From: a virus
Length of the DNA stretch: 64,000 nt
Strand: one strand, 5' to 3'
IMG/VR virus record: IMGVR_UViG_3300017917_003016
Location: 124,001 to 188,000 of that record
Below, piece by piece: positions 21,784-29,394 of this stretch. Below the pieces are notes generated by a model. It made no database searches. It was given only the letters and a program-made list of their open reading frames with translations, and was not told the origin of the DNA. Each line of letters starts with the position of its first letter. Within the stretch, counting starts at the first letter, position 1. The translations under genes and the position numbers were made by a program.

Positions 21784-22815
21784 TTGACCACTCAACGCAT
21801 CGGCTTTGCCTGCAAATGGATTGATGACCCCAGTCAAGTTAACGGCATCAAAGCCAAAGACACCTGCAAAATCTATAACACTGGCACTACCACAGTAGCA
21901 TGGTTAAATAGACAGGCACGAGATGTGTCTGTGGCAAAACTGTGGTCTTTAATGCAACAGAACATTGAATCTACACAAAAACTTATCGAAAAGGTTGGTG
22001 CACTAGATGAACACCTTAGAATGGTTCGTCTCTCAAGTGATATACTTCCAGTATATACAGAGTCTAATTGGAGTTGGTTTTGGCGTGAGCCTGACGTTAG
22101 GCTTTATGCTGAACGGGCGTTTGGCAAGGTTGGTGATGCTGCTAGGCGCCTTGGTGTGCGCATTAGTTTTCATCCGGGTCAATTCTGCGTTTTGGCTTCA
22201 GATTCTGTCAACATTGTTGACCGTAGTATAGAAGAATTTGAATATCACGCGGACATGGCTCGCTGGATGGGCTACGGCCGTGAATTCCAAGACATGAAGA
22301 TCAACGTACACATTGCCGGCCGGCAAGGCCCTGAAGGTATTCGTCGTGTACTAAACAGACTCACACCCGAAGCACGTAATTGTATTACTATTGAAAACGA
22401 GGAGATGAAACATGGACTTGACGATTGTCTCAGCATCAGTGATTGTGTGCCTATTGTTCTTGACATACACCATCATTGGGTTCGCGAGGGGGAATACATT
22501 CAAGCAAATGATGATAGAGTTAAACGAGTTTGGGATAGTTGGCGCGGCCGTCGTCCTACTTGCCATTATAGTGTTAGTCGAGAAGACGTCCTTGTAAACC
22601 ATTGCGGCCAAACTCTGCCCGATCATCAGATCTTGTTAGAAACAGGCTATAAGAAAAGCCATCTCCGTGCACACAGCAACTTCTACTGGAACTCTAAGGT
22701 CAACGATTGGGCCTTGACTTTCTGGGAAAAATTTGATATAATGTGTGAATCAAAAGCAAAAAACCTTGCTAGTTTTGCCTTGTTTGAGCATGCTAAGGCT
22801 AACGGGGTAGTGTAA
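21784..22815 (+). CDS. uvsE: UV damage endonuclease (UvsE/UVDE family)
   Basis: 343 aa TIM-barrel type protein that starts with TTG or GTG-like usage near GFACKW; I keep the reported start. Metal-binding signature segments of UVDE are visible: SSDILPVYT, ISFHPGQFCVL, INVHIAGRQG, TIENEE and LDIHHHW, with His and Glu ligands. The family nicks DNA 5' of UV photoproducts as a first step of repair, and phages in sunlit water carry it. The flanking sigma-70 promoter suggests early expression. Its stop overlaps the next start (TAATG). Confidence 0.88.
   Translation: MTTQRIGFACKWIDDPSQVNGIKAKDTCKIYNTGTTTVAWLNRQARDVSVAKLWSLMQQNIESTQKLIEKVGALDEHLRMVRLSSDILPVYTESNWSWFWREPDVRLYAERAFGKVGDAARRLGVRISFHPGQFCVLASDSVNIVDRSIEEFEYHADMARWMGYGREFQDMKINVHIAGRQGPEGIRRVLNRLTPEARNCITIENEEMKHGLDDCLSISDCVPIVLDIHHHWVREGEYIQANDDRVKRVWDSWRGRRPTCHYSVSREDVLVNHCGQTLPDHQILLETGYKKSHLRAHSNFYWNSKVNDWALTFWEKFDIMCESKAKNLASFALFEHAKANGVV
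22714..22742 (+). promoter_or_regulatory. Internal sigma-70-like promoter
   Basis: TTGACT at 22714-22719, 17-base spacer, TATAAT at 22737-22742, inside the end of the UV endonuclease gene; it could drive the small genes from 22815. Confidence 0.55.
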
Positions 22816-23066
22816 TGTTTGGTGGCCCAAGTATTCCTGAACGTTTTTTATGGTGGAAGCATCAGATGGACGGCAGGTACGTTTGGCAGCGCAGATTCGC
22901 ACTACTACCACGTCGGAGTATGAGGTCAGACACAATGATTTGGCTGCAATGGGCCTGGCAAGGTCAGAGAATTATTACCGGACCTGGAGAACCAGTGGTT
23001 ATGATTCAATGGTTGACTGATAAAGAATTTACCTGGGAACAACTAAGGAGTAAAAATGGGACTTGA
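22815..23066 (+). CDS. Small hypothetical protein (83 aa)
   Basis: Starts in a TAATG overlap with the UV endonuclease gene and ends overlapping the next gene. Trp/Arg-rich (RFLWWKHQMDGRYVWQRR) with a C-terminal PVVMIQWLTDKEFTWEQLR segment. No family recognised; the tight overlap with neighbours supports it as real. Confidence 0.6.
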   Translation: MFGGPSIPERFLWWKHQMDGRYVWQRRFALLPRRSMRSDTMIWLQWAWQGQRIITGPGEPVVMIQWLTDKEFTWEQLRSKNGT

Positions 23067-23466
23067 TATGTATGCCTATAGTGCTACCAAAGTCAACACA
23101 CAACGAGACTATTGGGATGGATATGATTTTGAAAAGAAAAAGTCTAACAGTCCAGAGCCCAAAGAACTGGCCTACTGGCGCAAGCATCCCAACCTCCATG
23201 GTTGGATGGAACGTCTATGGGAAAGCAAGGGCTGTCCTGGAGACAATCCAGAAGATATGTTCAACGGTGTAGAACTGGAATTGACCTGGGAGGATCTTGA
23301 ACAACTAGAACAAGATGTCAGTGCTGGTCGATTACCTGAAACCGCAGGTTTCTTTTTCGGCGCCGCCAGCGATGAATATTATCGAGAACAGGATCTTCAG
23401 TTTATTCGTGAGGCCAAAGCAGATATCATTGTGGGACTAAAGGTTTTTTACAATAGTTCATGGTAA
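23056..23466 (+). CDS. Conserved phage-type hypothetical protein (136 aa)
   Basis: Begins MGLDMYAYSA and contains AYWRKHPNLHGWMERLW, the MGLDMY..YWRK...LH.W pattern that recurs in small uncharacterised phage proteins. Trp, Tyr and acidic residues are abundant. AAGGAG is just upstream. Function unknown. Confidence 0.7.
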   Translation: MGLDMYAYSATKVNTQRDYWDGYDFEKKKSNSPEPKELAYWRKHPNLHGWMERLWESKGCPGDNPEDMFNGVELELTWEDLEQLEQDVSAGRLPETAGFFFGAASDEYYREQDLQFIREAKADIIVGLKVFYNSSW

Positions 23467-23693
23467 CTGATCAATTGAATTGGTATTTGGAGTGGATAGC
23501 CACAGCCGTGCTGATCTTTGGTACTGCTGTAAACAGTCTTGGCTACTATCCCCTGGGTCCCATTCTCTTGTGCCTGGGCGGCGCTATTTGGACTGTGGTA
23601 GCGATACGCTGGCGTAGACCTAGTCTAATTGTAGTTAATATCATTATGCTACTAACAGGCATTACTGGTCTAGCATGGAATTATCTTGCATGA
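23460..23693 (+). CDS. Small membrane protein, three helices
   Basis: 77 aa with three hydrophobic segments (IATAVLIFGTAVNSLGYY, ILLCLGGAIWTVVAIR, IIMLLTGITGLAW) and almost no loops. It overlaps genes at both ends. The size and composition resemble small transporter-like or holin-like membrane proteins; the role is unknown. Confidence 0.65.
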   Translation: MVTDQLNWYLEWIATAVLIFGTAVNSLGYYPLGPILLCLGGAIWTVVAIRWRRPSLIVVNIIMLLTGITGLAWNYLA

Positions 23694-23944
23694 AAGAATT
23701 AGAATTTAACGATGATTGGCAGTATAATAATGAAGAAGAAGCCGAGATGGGCCAACTTCATGCCATTCACAACAACATGAATGCTGTAGCAGATGTTCGC
23801 CGTAGACTTGAAAAACAGTCAAGTCAACCATCGGCTGAATTCTGTGAAGAATGTGGTGATGACATTCCTTTGGCTCGCCGCACGGCTGTGCCCGGAGTAA
23901 AGTATTGCATTTTTTGTCAAGAAAAACACGAACGGAGATATTAA
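23690..23944 (+). CDS. DksA/TraR-type zinc finger protein
   Basis: 84 aa from the ATG at 23690 (ATGA overlap with the preceding stop). The C-terminal CEECGD...CIFCQEKHE is the four-cysteine zinc finger of the DksA/TraR family, preceded by a helical acidic N-terminal half. TraR-like proteins bind in the RNA polymerase secondary channel and mimic ppGpp/DksA action. A phage version could re-tune host transcription. Confidence 0.8.
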   Translation: MKELEFNDDWQYNNEEEAEMGQLHAIHNNMNAVADVRRRLEKQSSQPSAEFCEECGDDIPLARRTAVPGVKYCIFCQEKHERRY

Positions 23945-23947
23945 AAC

Positions 23948-24538
23948 ATGCCTAATCTAGTACCAATGGTTCTTGAACGCACCAGTCAAGGTGAACGCAG
24001 TTATGATTTGTATTCAAGACTGCTCAAAGACCGCATTGTGATTCTTGACACTGACGTCAACGAACACTCAGCAAGTCTTATTGTTGCTCAATTGCTGTTC
24101 CTTGAAGCAGAAGATGCTGAAAAAGATATTTTGTTCTATATCAACAGTCCAGGGGGTATTATCACTGCTGGTATGAGCATTTATGATACCATGCAGTTTA
24201 TTCGTCCTCAGGTCAGCACCATTGTAATGGGACAGGCCTGCTCAATGGGCAGTTTTCTTGCACAAGCAGGGGCCCCAGGCAAACGTATGATGCTGCCCAA
24301 TGCTCGACACATGATTCACCAACCTAGCGGTGGTGCACGTGGCATGGCTTCAGACATTGAAATTTCCTACAAGGAAATCATGCACTGGAAGCAACGTCTA
24401 ACAGAACTTTATGTAGAGCACAATACCTCAGGTAAAACCTATGAAGATTTTGAGCGGGACATGGATCGTGACACTTTTATGAGTGCACAGGAATCTCTGG
24501 AGTATGGCCTCTGTGACGAAATTATCACTAAACGATAA
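23948..24538 (+). CDS. clpP: ATP-dependent Clp protease proteolytic subunit ClpP
   Basis: 196 aa, a typical ClpP length. The catalytic Ser lies in [10 protein letters not shown], the His in [10 protein letters not shown] and the Asp in [24 protein letters not shown] and [12 protein letters not shown] are family hallmarks. ClpP forms a barrel protease that works with ClpX/ClpA on tagged proteins, including those carrying tmRNA tags, and this phage encodes its own tmRNA 4 kb away. No Clp ATPase is in the window, so a host unfoldase would be needed. Confidence 0.95.
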   Translation: MPNLVPMVLERTSQGERSYDLYSRLLKDRIVILDTDVNEHSASLIVAQLLFLEAEDAEKDILFYINSPGGIITAGMSIYDTMQFIRPQVSTIVMGQACSMGSFLAQAGAPGKRMMLPNARHMIHQPSGGARGMASDIEISYKEIMHWKQRLTELYVEHNTSGKTYEDFERDMDRDTFMSAQESLEYGLCDEIITKR

Positions 24539-25841
24539 TTTTTGCTCTAGCCCGTGGTTTCATGTCAAAATAAATCCCGGCGGTGACTTTGTTCCTTGCC
24601 GCTGGGACGCCGTCACGCTGACTAGTGATTATAATATTGCAAATACCAGTATCAGCGAATATATAAATTCCTTGCCCATGCAAACTTTACGCATGGATCT
24701 ACTAGAAGGAAAACAAATAAAAATCTGTGATTCATGTAAAAATGAAGATCGGAATCACAAGGTCAGCGGAAGAAGTCGACAACTGCTCAAAAGTGCAATA
24801 GACATAGAAAATTTTAATAAAACTTTTTGTGCCAGTCCGCATTTTGAATGGTTTGACTATTCCTATAGAAATCAAGGTCTGACTAAAAATTTGCCTGTAG
24901 ACCTTCAAATTGATTTGGGCAATGCCTGCAACAGCGGGTGTTTAATGTGCCATCCAATTTATAGTAGTAGGTTGCATACAGATTATCAAAAACTTTACAA
25001 ATCAGATCCAATTGTTTTTGATTACACTACACCAAAACGAAATTGGACCGATGACAAATTTCTAGTGGATAAGTTTGTAGATGAACTATCAACTATTCCA
25101 AATTTGAGATATCTGCATTTACTTGGTGGTGAAACACTTTATCTAGAAAGTTTTTATGCTATATGTGAAAAACTTATCGAAAAAGGGTTGGCTAAAAATA
25201 TAAGCCTAGGCACTACAACAAACTGCACAGTGTATACCCCTAGATTAGAAAAAATACTACAAGAGTTCAAACATGTTCATATTGGTCTGAGTATCGAAGC
25301 ATTTCATCCTCTCAACGATTACATTAGATGGCCTAGCAAATTAGAAGACGTTCAAGAAAATATCAAAAAATTTGTGGCTTTGAGAAACTCCTCAGATCTA
25401 CAGTTGAGTTTGAGAATTACTCCCTGTAATCTCAGTATTGGTCACTTGGATACTGTGTTTGATTTTATGATCAAACATTCTATAATTGCTGAAAGTTGTA
25501 ATCTCTTAGTGAACCCTAGTTTCTTACGAATTGAAATTCTACCGCATAACCTGTTAATGTCCGCTTTAGATAAAATCAATAATGTGATTAAAAAACACAA
25601 GTTGATCCCCAATTATGATGCATATGTCAATAGAAGAAACGAGTCTATTAGAAATGAAATTGTTTCTAAGACTATTTTTGAATACAAAGACCTATTAGAA
25701 AATCTGCAACCAGTTGAAAATCCAAAGCAGGAAAGACTGAATTTGGTTAAATTTTTAAAGGGATTTGAAGAACTTAGAAAAAACTGTATCCTAGACTATC
25801 TGCCAGAATATGAAGAATTTTTACGAAGCCACAATTACTAG
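24504..25841 (+). CDS. Radical SAM protein with N-terminal SPASM-like cysteines
   Basis: About 445 aa. I prefer the ATG at 24504 (GGAG about nine bases upstream) to the first ATG at 24483; both lie inside clpP. The N-terminus has CSSPW....PGGDFVPC and CDSCKNE, a twitch/SPASM-like arrangement. The canonical radical SAM motif follows as [10 protein letters not shown] around residue 145, then [12 protein letters not shown]. The layout, with auxiliary cysteines before the radical SAM core, is seen in twitch-type radical SAM proteins of marine phages. The next gene overlaps its end and may be a partner. Confidence 0.8.
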   Translation: MASVTKLSLNDNFCSSPWFHVKINPGGDFVPCRWDAVTLTSDYNIANTSISEYINSLPMQTLRMDLLEGKQIKICDSCKNEDRNHKVSGRSRQLLKSAIDIENFNKTFCASPHFEWFDYSYRNQGLTKNLPVDLQIDLGNACNSGCLMCHPIYSSRLHTDYQKLYKSDPIVFDYTTPKRNWTDDKFLVDKFVDELSTIPNLRYLHLLGGETLYLESFYAICEKLIEKGLAKNISLGTTTNCTVYTPRLEKILQEFKHVHIGLSIEAFHPLNDYIRWPSKLEDVQENIKKFVALRNSSDLQLSLRITPCNLSIGHLDTVFDFMIKHSIIAESCNLLVNPSFLRIEILPHNLLMSALDKINNVIKKHKLIPNYDAYVNRRNESIRNEIVSKTIFEYKDLLENLQPVENPKQERLNLVKFLKGFEELRKNCILDYLPEYEEFLRSHNY

Positions 25842-26193
25842 ACCTAAACTAAAACTAGACCTGTGTCTGAAGTTAGACCCGGTTGGTGCAGTTCCCTGTC
25901 GAGTTGTTATAAATGAAAAACTGCTCTGTGACGGATTACTTGACTGTGAAAAAACTGTAGTATATCAGATTCCTCTGACAGACCCAATTGACCTGGAGAT
26001 TCAAATACAGAGACTACATCCAGAGGCAGTCAAGGTATCTTTGCAAATTGACGGCAAAGAAATCTTGCCAAGATATCAGGCCATGGCAGCACCGCCAACC
26101 TGCTACTTAGACAATAACGACCTTTGGAGATTTAAGATTCCAAATTTCTATTCTTGGTATCATGAGATTACAGGGCAGGGATGGATTATCTAA
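25810..26193 (+). CDS. Small beta-rich protein with C-terminal WYH-TGQGW motif
   Basis: 127 aa, predicted to be mostly beta strands. It ends YSWYHEITGQGWII, a tail resembling one seen in small phage proteins found near radical SAM genes. It overlaps the radical SAM gene by 32 bases, so the two are probably coupled and may be enzyme and substrate or chaperone. Function unknown. Confidence 0.6.
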   Translation: MKNFYEATITRPKLKLDLCLKLDPVGAVPCRVVINEKLLCDGLLDCEKTVVYQIPLTDPIDLEIQIQRLHPEAVKVSLQIDGKEILPRYQAMAAPPTCYLDNNDLWRFKIPNFYSWYHEITGQGWII

Positions 26194-26201
26194 GATTTTG
26201 G

Positions 26202-26230
26202 TTGACAATCTCATCGAAATATCTTATACT
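26202..26230 (+). promoter_or_regulatory. Sigma-70 promoter
   Basis: TTGACA at 26202-26207, 17-base spacer, TATACT at 26225-26230, about 40 bases before the start at 26272. Confidence 0.8.
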
Positions 26231-26271
26231 AACAGAGTAGTAAATTTTAACCATCCAACAAGGAGATGTAC

Positions 26272-26457
26272 ATGCAGTACGAAGTTAATGTTGACACCGC
26301 AATTCAACGTTTTAACAGCGGCAGTTACATCAGCCAAAGCCGTAATCAAGGAACTGTCACGGTCAATGCCAGCAGCATTAACCAAGCACAACGGTTGGTT
26401 TCTAATATGTTTGGCGGTTACAACAACTGTCAAGTTCGTTCAGTCCATCAAAAGTAA
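26272..26457 (+). CDS. Small hypothetical protein (61 aa)
   Basis: AAGGAG sits about five bases before the ATG at 26272, which is preferred to the ATG two codons earlier. The product is Ser/Asn/Gln-rich (RFNSGSYISQSRNQGTVTVN) with a C-terminal YNNCQVRSVHQK. No family recognised. First gene after a sigma-70-type promoter. Confidence 0.65.
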   Translation: MQYEVNVDTAIQRFNSGSYISQSRNQGTVTVNASSINQAQRLVSNMFGGYNNCQVRSVHQK

Positions 26458-26466
26458 GGAGTAGTT

Positions 26467-26805
26467 ATGTTTACAGTAGCAGGTGTTAGTACTCATCGCG
26501 GACAGACTAAGGTCCGTTTCGCTAATGATTTGGTCAGTCGAGTTAAGATGCTAGTCAAGGACGGTCATACTGATGTAGAACTTTATGAATTGCCTGAACC
26601 TATGACCAAGGCAGAAGCCTGTGACTATCTTCGGCACAGCGACCTTGCACTTATGACTGTGCCGCATCTCGCTGAGGCTGTGGTCTCTGCCTGGGACAAG
26701 TATCATACGGTCAAGGTCACTAAGACTGCTAAGATTACTGTTAACCTTGAAGATCTCAAAGCACGTGCAGAAGCAGCCACTACCAAGAACGACGTTCCTT
26801 TTTAA
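26467..26805 (+). CDS. Hypothetical protein (112 aa)
   Basis: Starts nine bases after the preceding gene with AAGGAG. The N-terminal half is beta-like with GVSTHRGQTKVRF, the middle has an acidic helix (TKAEACDYLRHSDLALM), and the C-terminus is Lys/Ala-rich (ITVNLEDLKARAEAATTKND). No motif recognised. Followed by a strong terminator. Confidence 0.65.
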   Translation: MFTVAGVSTHRGQTKVRFANDLVSRVKMLVKDGHTDVELYELPEPMTKAEACDYLRHSDLALMTVPHLAEAVVSAWDKYHTVKVTKTAKITVNLEDLKARAEAATTKNDVPF

Positions 26806-26825
26806 CCTGTAACAAATTTCTTGCA

Positions 26826-26851
26826 AAAAAAGGGGGTACTGCCCCCTTTTT
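26826..26851 (+). terminator. Rho-independent terminator
   Basis: A-run, GGGGG, TACT loop region, CCCCC, T-run; symmetric, so it could act in both directions. Confidence 0.85.
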
Positions 26852-26852
26852 C

Positions 26853-26860
26853 CATAAATA
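26853..26860 (+). promoter_or_regulatory. T4-type late promoter abutting a start codon
   Basis: CATAAATA ends four bases before the ATG at 26865, again predicting a leaderless transcript. Confidence 0.45.
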
Positions 26861-26864
26861 CATT

Positions 26865-27041
26865 ATGGACAAGAACTTTTATTACTTTAGCGATGTTGAA
26901 TGGAGCAAAGTATTTGGCTATAGTTCTAGCCCTGAAGACTGCAGATATCCAGAAAATTGGCATCGCGAAGGGGAAATAAGAGTTACTCCCACGGGAGATT
27001 TGGAGATATACAGTGAAGGTTCATGGATCCCAAAATACTAA
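26865..27041 (+). CDS. Small hypothetical protein (58 aa)
   Basis: ATG to TAA, aromatic and acidic (MDKNFYYFSDVEWSKVFGY at the start, then REGEIRVTPTGDLEIYSEG). No Shine-Dalgarno site; the late-promoter octamer sits four bases upstream. No family recognised. Confidence 0.5.
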   Translation: MDKNFYYFSDVEWSKVFGYSSSPEDCRYPENWHREGEIRVTPTGDLEIYSEGSWIPKY

Positions 27042-27102
27042 AATAACTTTTTGGCCATGGCATGCGTTTGGCTGCACTTGTCCCTTTTGTGCGAGATAAA
27101 TC

Positions 27103-27219
27103 ATGTGGCCAGCACTGATAGGTTTTTTTGTATTAATAGCAGTTTACTGCATAGTTACTTTTTCTGACGATATATTTGATATTTTTAACAACGACAACAA
27201 CGACAACAACGAGCAATGA
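27103..27219 (+). CDS. Single-pass membrane peptide with Asn/Asp tail (38 aa)
   Basis: One hydrophobic helix (WPALIGFFVLIAVYCIVTF) followed by an acidic NDNNDNN repeat tail. Its stop overlaps the start of the next small gene. Possible membrane accessory peptide; low certainty because of its size. Confidence 0.4.
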   Translation: MWPALIGFFVLIAVYCIVTFSDDIFDIFNNDNNDNNEQ

Positions 27220-27377
27220 TTGTTTGTATTTGTAGAGATATTAGAACCAGCCAATACACTTGCGAAGAAGAACTTCGTGAGCGTATACTAGAGAATGACT
27301 TCAAGTGCGGTCTCTGTCAACTTCAATATCTAAATGAGTGCCCAAACAATAATCGAGTTCTTCAGGACCAACAGTGA
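27216..27377 (+). CDS. Bfd-like [2Fe-2S] protein (53 aa)
   Basis: Begins MIVCICRDI and ends with KCGLCQLQYLNECP, giving C4, C6, C31 and C34. This CxC...CxxC order is that of bacterioferritin-associated ferredoxins, which carry a [2Fe-2S] cluster, with a shorter spacing than usual. It overlaps the membrane-peptide gene by four bases and the start of the methylase-like gene by 44. Role unknown; iron release or electron transfer to a radical SAM enzyme are possibilities. Confidence 0.5.
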   Translation: MIVCICRDIRTSQYTCEEELRERILENDFKCGLCQLQYLNECPNNNRVLQDQQ

Positions 27378-28611
27378 CCATAGGGGAATACCCCACATAC
27401 CTAACAGTGTTTGGTTAGAGTTTATCAACAAACACGATCGTCAACTGATCAAAGATGCACTGGCTGACTATATTGTAGATAACCGTGTGCCCTTTCCTAG
27501 CGCAGAGATTGATTTAACTGATTTTGAAAATCTCTTTGTTAAATTTGCCAACACAACAATGTTGGACGAGTTCAAAACATTCGATCAAGTTCTAGAAAAA
27601 CATCCTTATCAATATCCATATGAGGACAAGCCTCTAGGAGTCATTGACAAAAGTCATGTTTACAATCCTGTGAGTAATTATTTCCAGCAGGAAAATCGCA
27701 TGCGTTGCGGTAGTAATCAAGTGGCCAGTCCCTGGGAATTTTGGCATGACCGAGAACTGTTGGCCAAAATGAATTGGCATTTTTGGCGCAAGGGCGCACT
27801 GGGGGACAGTGATGTCTGTGCACAGACTTTTCGATCGGCATTTCGTATCGGTACATACACAGCCACTCAGTTTAGACCTAGTGTGGCCAAAGCCATATAC
27901 GAACGTCACCGTGCTGAGTATGTGTTAGATACCAGTTGTGGTTGGGGCGATCGACTAGCAGGATTCTATGCTACACCTTGTACAAAGACCTATGTTGGTT
28001 GCGATCCAAATCCTGAGGTCTATACCACGTATCAACAGCAGTGCCTAGCATACGAACGCTTGTTAGGTCATACCGCCACACTAACCGTCTACGACGACCA
28101 CTTTGTGTGTCAAGGTAGTCGACGTGTAGAAATTTGGAATCTACCTAGTGAGGACGTCAACTGGCTGCAGTATCAAAATACATTTGATCTGTATTTTACT
28201 AGTCCTCCTTACTATTCTACAGAAAAGTATGCAGAGCATACTAGCAATAGCGCAGCACAAAGTTGGTGCCGCTATCCCTCATTTGAGTCATGGAAGCAGG
28301 ATTTCTTTTTTGCTATTAATCGCAAGATTTGGCAAACAATGAAAAGCCAGGCCTATTTTATGATCAACATTGTAGAACCTGTGAATGGCCGATATAAACT
28401 ATGCGATGACATGGTCAATGACATCCTGACCTATCCTGGTGCTAACTATGTTGGTAAGATTGGCATGCGGCTACAGGCCCGCCCGCATTCAATTGTACAA
28501 GCCAACAAAAATTCTGTGTTTGTAGAACCCATATGGGTGTTTCGCAAAGATACCTCTAACTACGATATAACTAAGGCATCAACATTTTGTAGTTTGTTTG
28601 AGTTTGCTTAA
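27334..28611 (+). CDS. DNA methyltransferase-like protein
   Basis: 425 aa. VLDTSCGWGDRLAGFYAT (around residue 200) is a SAM-binding motif I with an Asp, and LYFTSPPYYSTEKYAEHT is the SPPYY catalytic motif of amino-methylating N6-adenine/N4-cytosine DNA methylases. YFMINIVEP and RPHSIVQANKN follow, as in the C-terminal part of this group. The 180-residue N-terminal extension has no clear match. The expected role is modification of DNA; an unusual base-modifying activity is possible. Confidence 0.75.
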   Translation: MSAQTIIEFFRTNSDHRGIPHIPNSVWLEFINKHDRQLIKDALADYIVDNRVPFPSAEIDLTDFENLFVKFANTTMLDEFKTFDQVLEKHPYQYPYEDKPLGVIDKSHVYNPVSNYFQQENRMRCGSNQVASPWEFWHDRELLAKMNWHFWRKGALGDSDVCAQTFRSAFRIGTYTATQFRPSVAKAIYERHRAEYVLDTSCGWGDRLAGFYATPCTKTYVGCDPNPEVYTTYQQQCLAYERLLGHTATLTVYDDHFVCQGSRRVEIWNLPSEDVNWLQYQNTFDLYFTSPPYYSTEKYAEHTSNSAAQSWCRYPSFESWKQDFFFAINRKIWQTMKSQAYFMINIVEPVNGRYKLCDDMVNDILTYPGANYVGKIGMRLQARPHSIVQANKNSVFVEPIWVFRKDTSNYDITKASTFCSLFEFA

Positions 28612-28641
28612 ATACTTTATACTACTATATGGACGAATATT

Positions 28642-28773
28642 ATGAAAGTCAAAAACCTAATTAAAAAACTTTATAGTTCTATAATCAGCGGTCGTAAAAA
28701 TTTAGAAAAGAAAGTCTACGAAAAAATAACTCGTAAAAGTTTGAAGCACAAGCACACACAGGCTGTGAGATAA
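28642..28773 (+). CDS. Small basic peptide (43 aa)
   Basis: ATG to TAA, Lys/Arg-rich throughout (KVKNLIKKLYSSIISGRKNL, then KKVYEKITRKSLKHKHTQ). Likely nucleic-acid or membrane binding if translated. No clear Shine-Dalgarno site. Confidence 0.4.
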   Translation: MKVKNLIKKLYSSIISGRKNLEKKVYEKITRKSLKHKHTQAVR

Positions 28774-28813
28774 AATTATGAATTATAAAATTGGTGAATA
28801 TTTACTGACTGCA

Positions 28814-28842
28814 TTGACATACATTGCCATTGCTGTTATAAT
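28814..28842 (+). promoter_or_regulatory. Sigma-70 promoter of the tmRNA, perfect consensus
   Basis: TTGACA at 28814-28819, 17-base spacer, TATAAT at 28837-28842. Expected transcript start is near 28849, just upstream of the tmRNA acceptor piece. It lies inside a 28-codon ORF (28778-28864) which I therefore do not annotate. Confidence 0.85.
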
Positions 28843-28848
28843 TATTGA

Positions 28849-28936
28849 ACTATTTTTGAAGTAAATAAGAGTATTGCTGTATGAAGTTGATGGAAAGGTG
28901 TTCTGGACGCGGGTTCGACTCCCGCCGACTCCACCA
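28849..28936 (+). ncRNA. ssrA: tmRNA acceptor piece (3' half) of a permuted ssrA gene
   Basis: Ends with GGACGCGGGTTCGACTCCCG followed by CCGACTCCACCA, which closely matches the 3' end of bacterial tmRNA (T arm GCGGG/CCCGC, then acceptor strand CGACTCC, A73, CCA at 28934-28936). It lies upstream of the coding piece, so the gene is circularly permuted. The acceptor strand pairs with GGGGTCG at 29131-29137. The 5' limit is inferred from the promoter. Confidence 0.88.
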
Positions 28937-28948
28937 AAAATGCACTGT

Positions 28949-29161
28949 ATGACTGAAGACCAAAGACGTTACGCCTATGAATTGTTTTACCTAGTAAAAG
29001 GCCATGTCAAGTATTTTGACGATGCTGACCTAGAGGCCATAGTCAAAGATTATACTCGGCGTCTGTGGTACAATGAAGAAGCACATTTGTACCGTGAAGG
29101 GTTTGAAGAAGCATATCGTGTGTTTTCGCTGGGGTCGTACAGGTTTCGACAGGGCAAATGA
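28949..29161 (+). CDS. Protein encoded in the tmRNA intervening segment (70 aa)
   Basis: An open frame from ATG 28949 (or 28940) runs through the whole intervening segment between the tmRNA pieces, and its stop lies 31 bases into the coding piece. The product is acidic, helical and aromatic-rich (TEDQRRYAYELFYLVKGHVK, then DADLEAIVKDYTRRLWYNEE). The ATG lies only 4-13 bases after the CCA end, with no Shine-Dalgarno site. Translation would have to precede tmRNA processing or use a leaderless cleaved segment. Composition resembles real phage proteins; no family recognised. Confidence 0.5.
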   Translation: MTEDQRRYAYELFYLVKGHVKYFDDADLEAIVKDYTRRLWYNEEAHLYREGFEEAYRVFSLGSYRFRQGK

Positions 29162-29350
29162 GTACGGATATGGACAGCACGGTAGGCGAAGACCGTAAAT
29201 CTAGCAAAACTTATAGATGCCAACACATCTAAATTTGGTACTGCAAAAGTATCTATGGGCCGCGGCTTCCGCTTCGGTACTCGTAGTGCTGAGGCAGTAG
29301 CAGCCTAAACTCTGCAACCACGGGGTTGGTTAGCCTTGTTACCCAATTAA
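29131..29350 (+). ncRNA. ssrA: tmRNA coding piece (5' half) of a permuted ssrA gene
   Basis: GGGGTCG (29131-29137) pairs with CGACTCC of the acceptor piece, with one G-U, forming the tRNA-like acceptor stem; TTTCGACAGGG follows as in tmRNAs. The likely resume codon is GCC at 29219, after AAAACTTATAGAT, giving a tag that begins Ala-Asn-Thr and ends Glu-Ala-Val-Ala-Ala before TAA at 29306. The tag would be 29 residues. ACTCTGCAACC after the stop and the strong terminator at 29354 mark the end. Alphaproteobacterial two-piece tmRNAs also end AVAA. Confidence 0.9.
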
Positions 29351-29353
29351 CCA

Positions 29354-29377
29354 AAGCCCACTTCGGTGGGCTTTTTT
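29354..29377 (+). terminator. Rho-independent terminator of tmRNA
   Basis: AAGCCCAC, TTCG tetraloop, GTGGGCTT, then T-run. Confidence 0.92.
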
Positions 29378-29394
29378 ATCTTGATTATAGACAA

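Noticed and set aside
22412-22597. Small membrane protein ORF inside the UV endonuclease gene
   Set aside because: Out-of-frame shadow of a well-supported gene, with no sign of its own start.
28778-28864. 28-codon membrane peptide ORF
   Set aside because: It contains the perfect -35 and -10 boxes of the tmRNA promoter; the hydrophobic stretch is probably a by-product of AT-rich promoter sequence.
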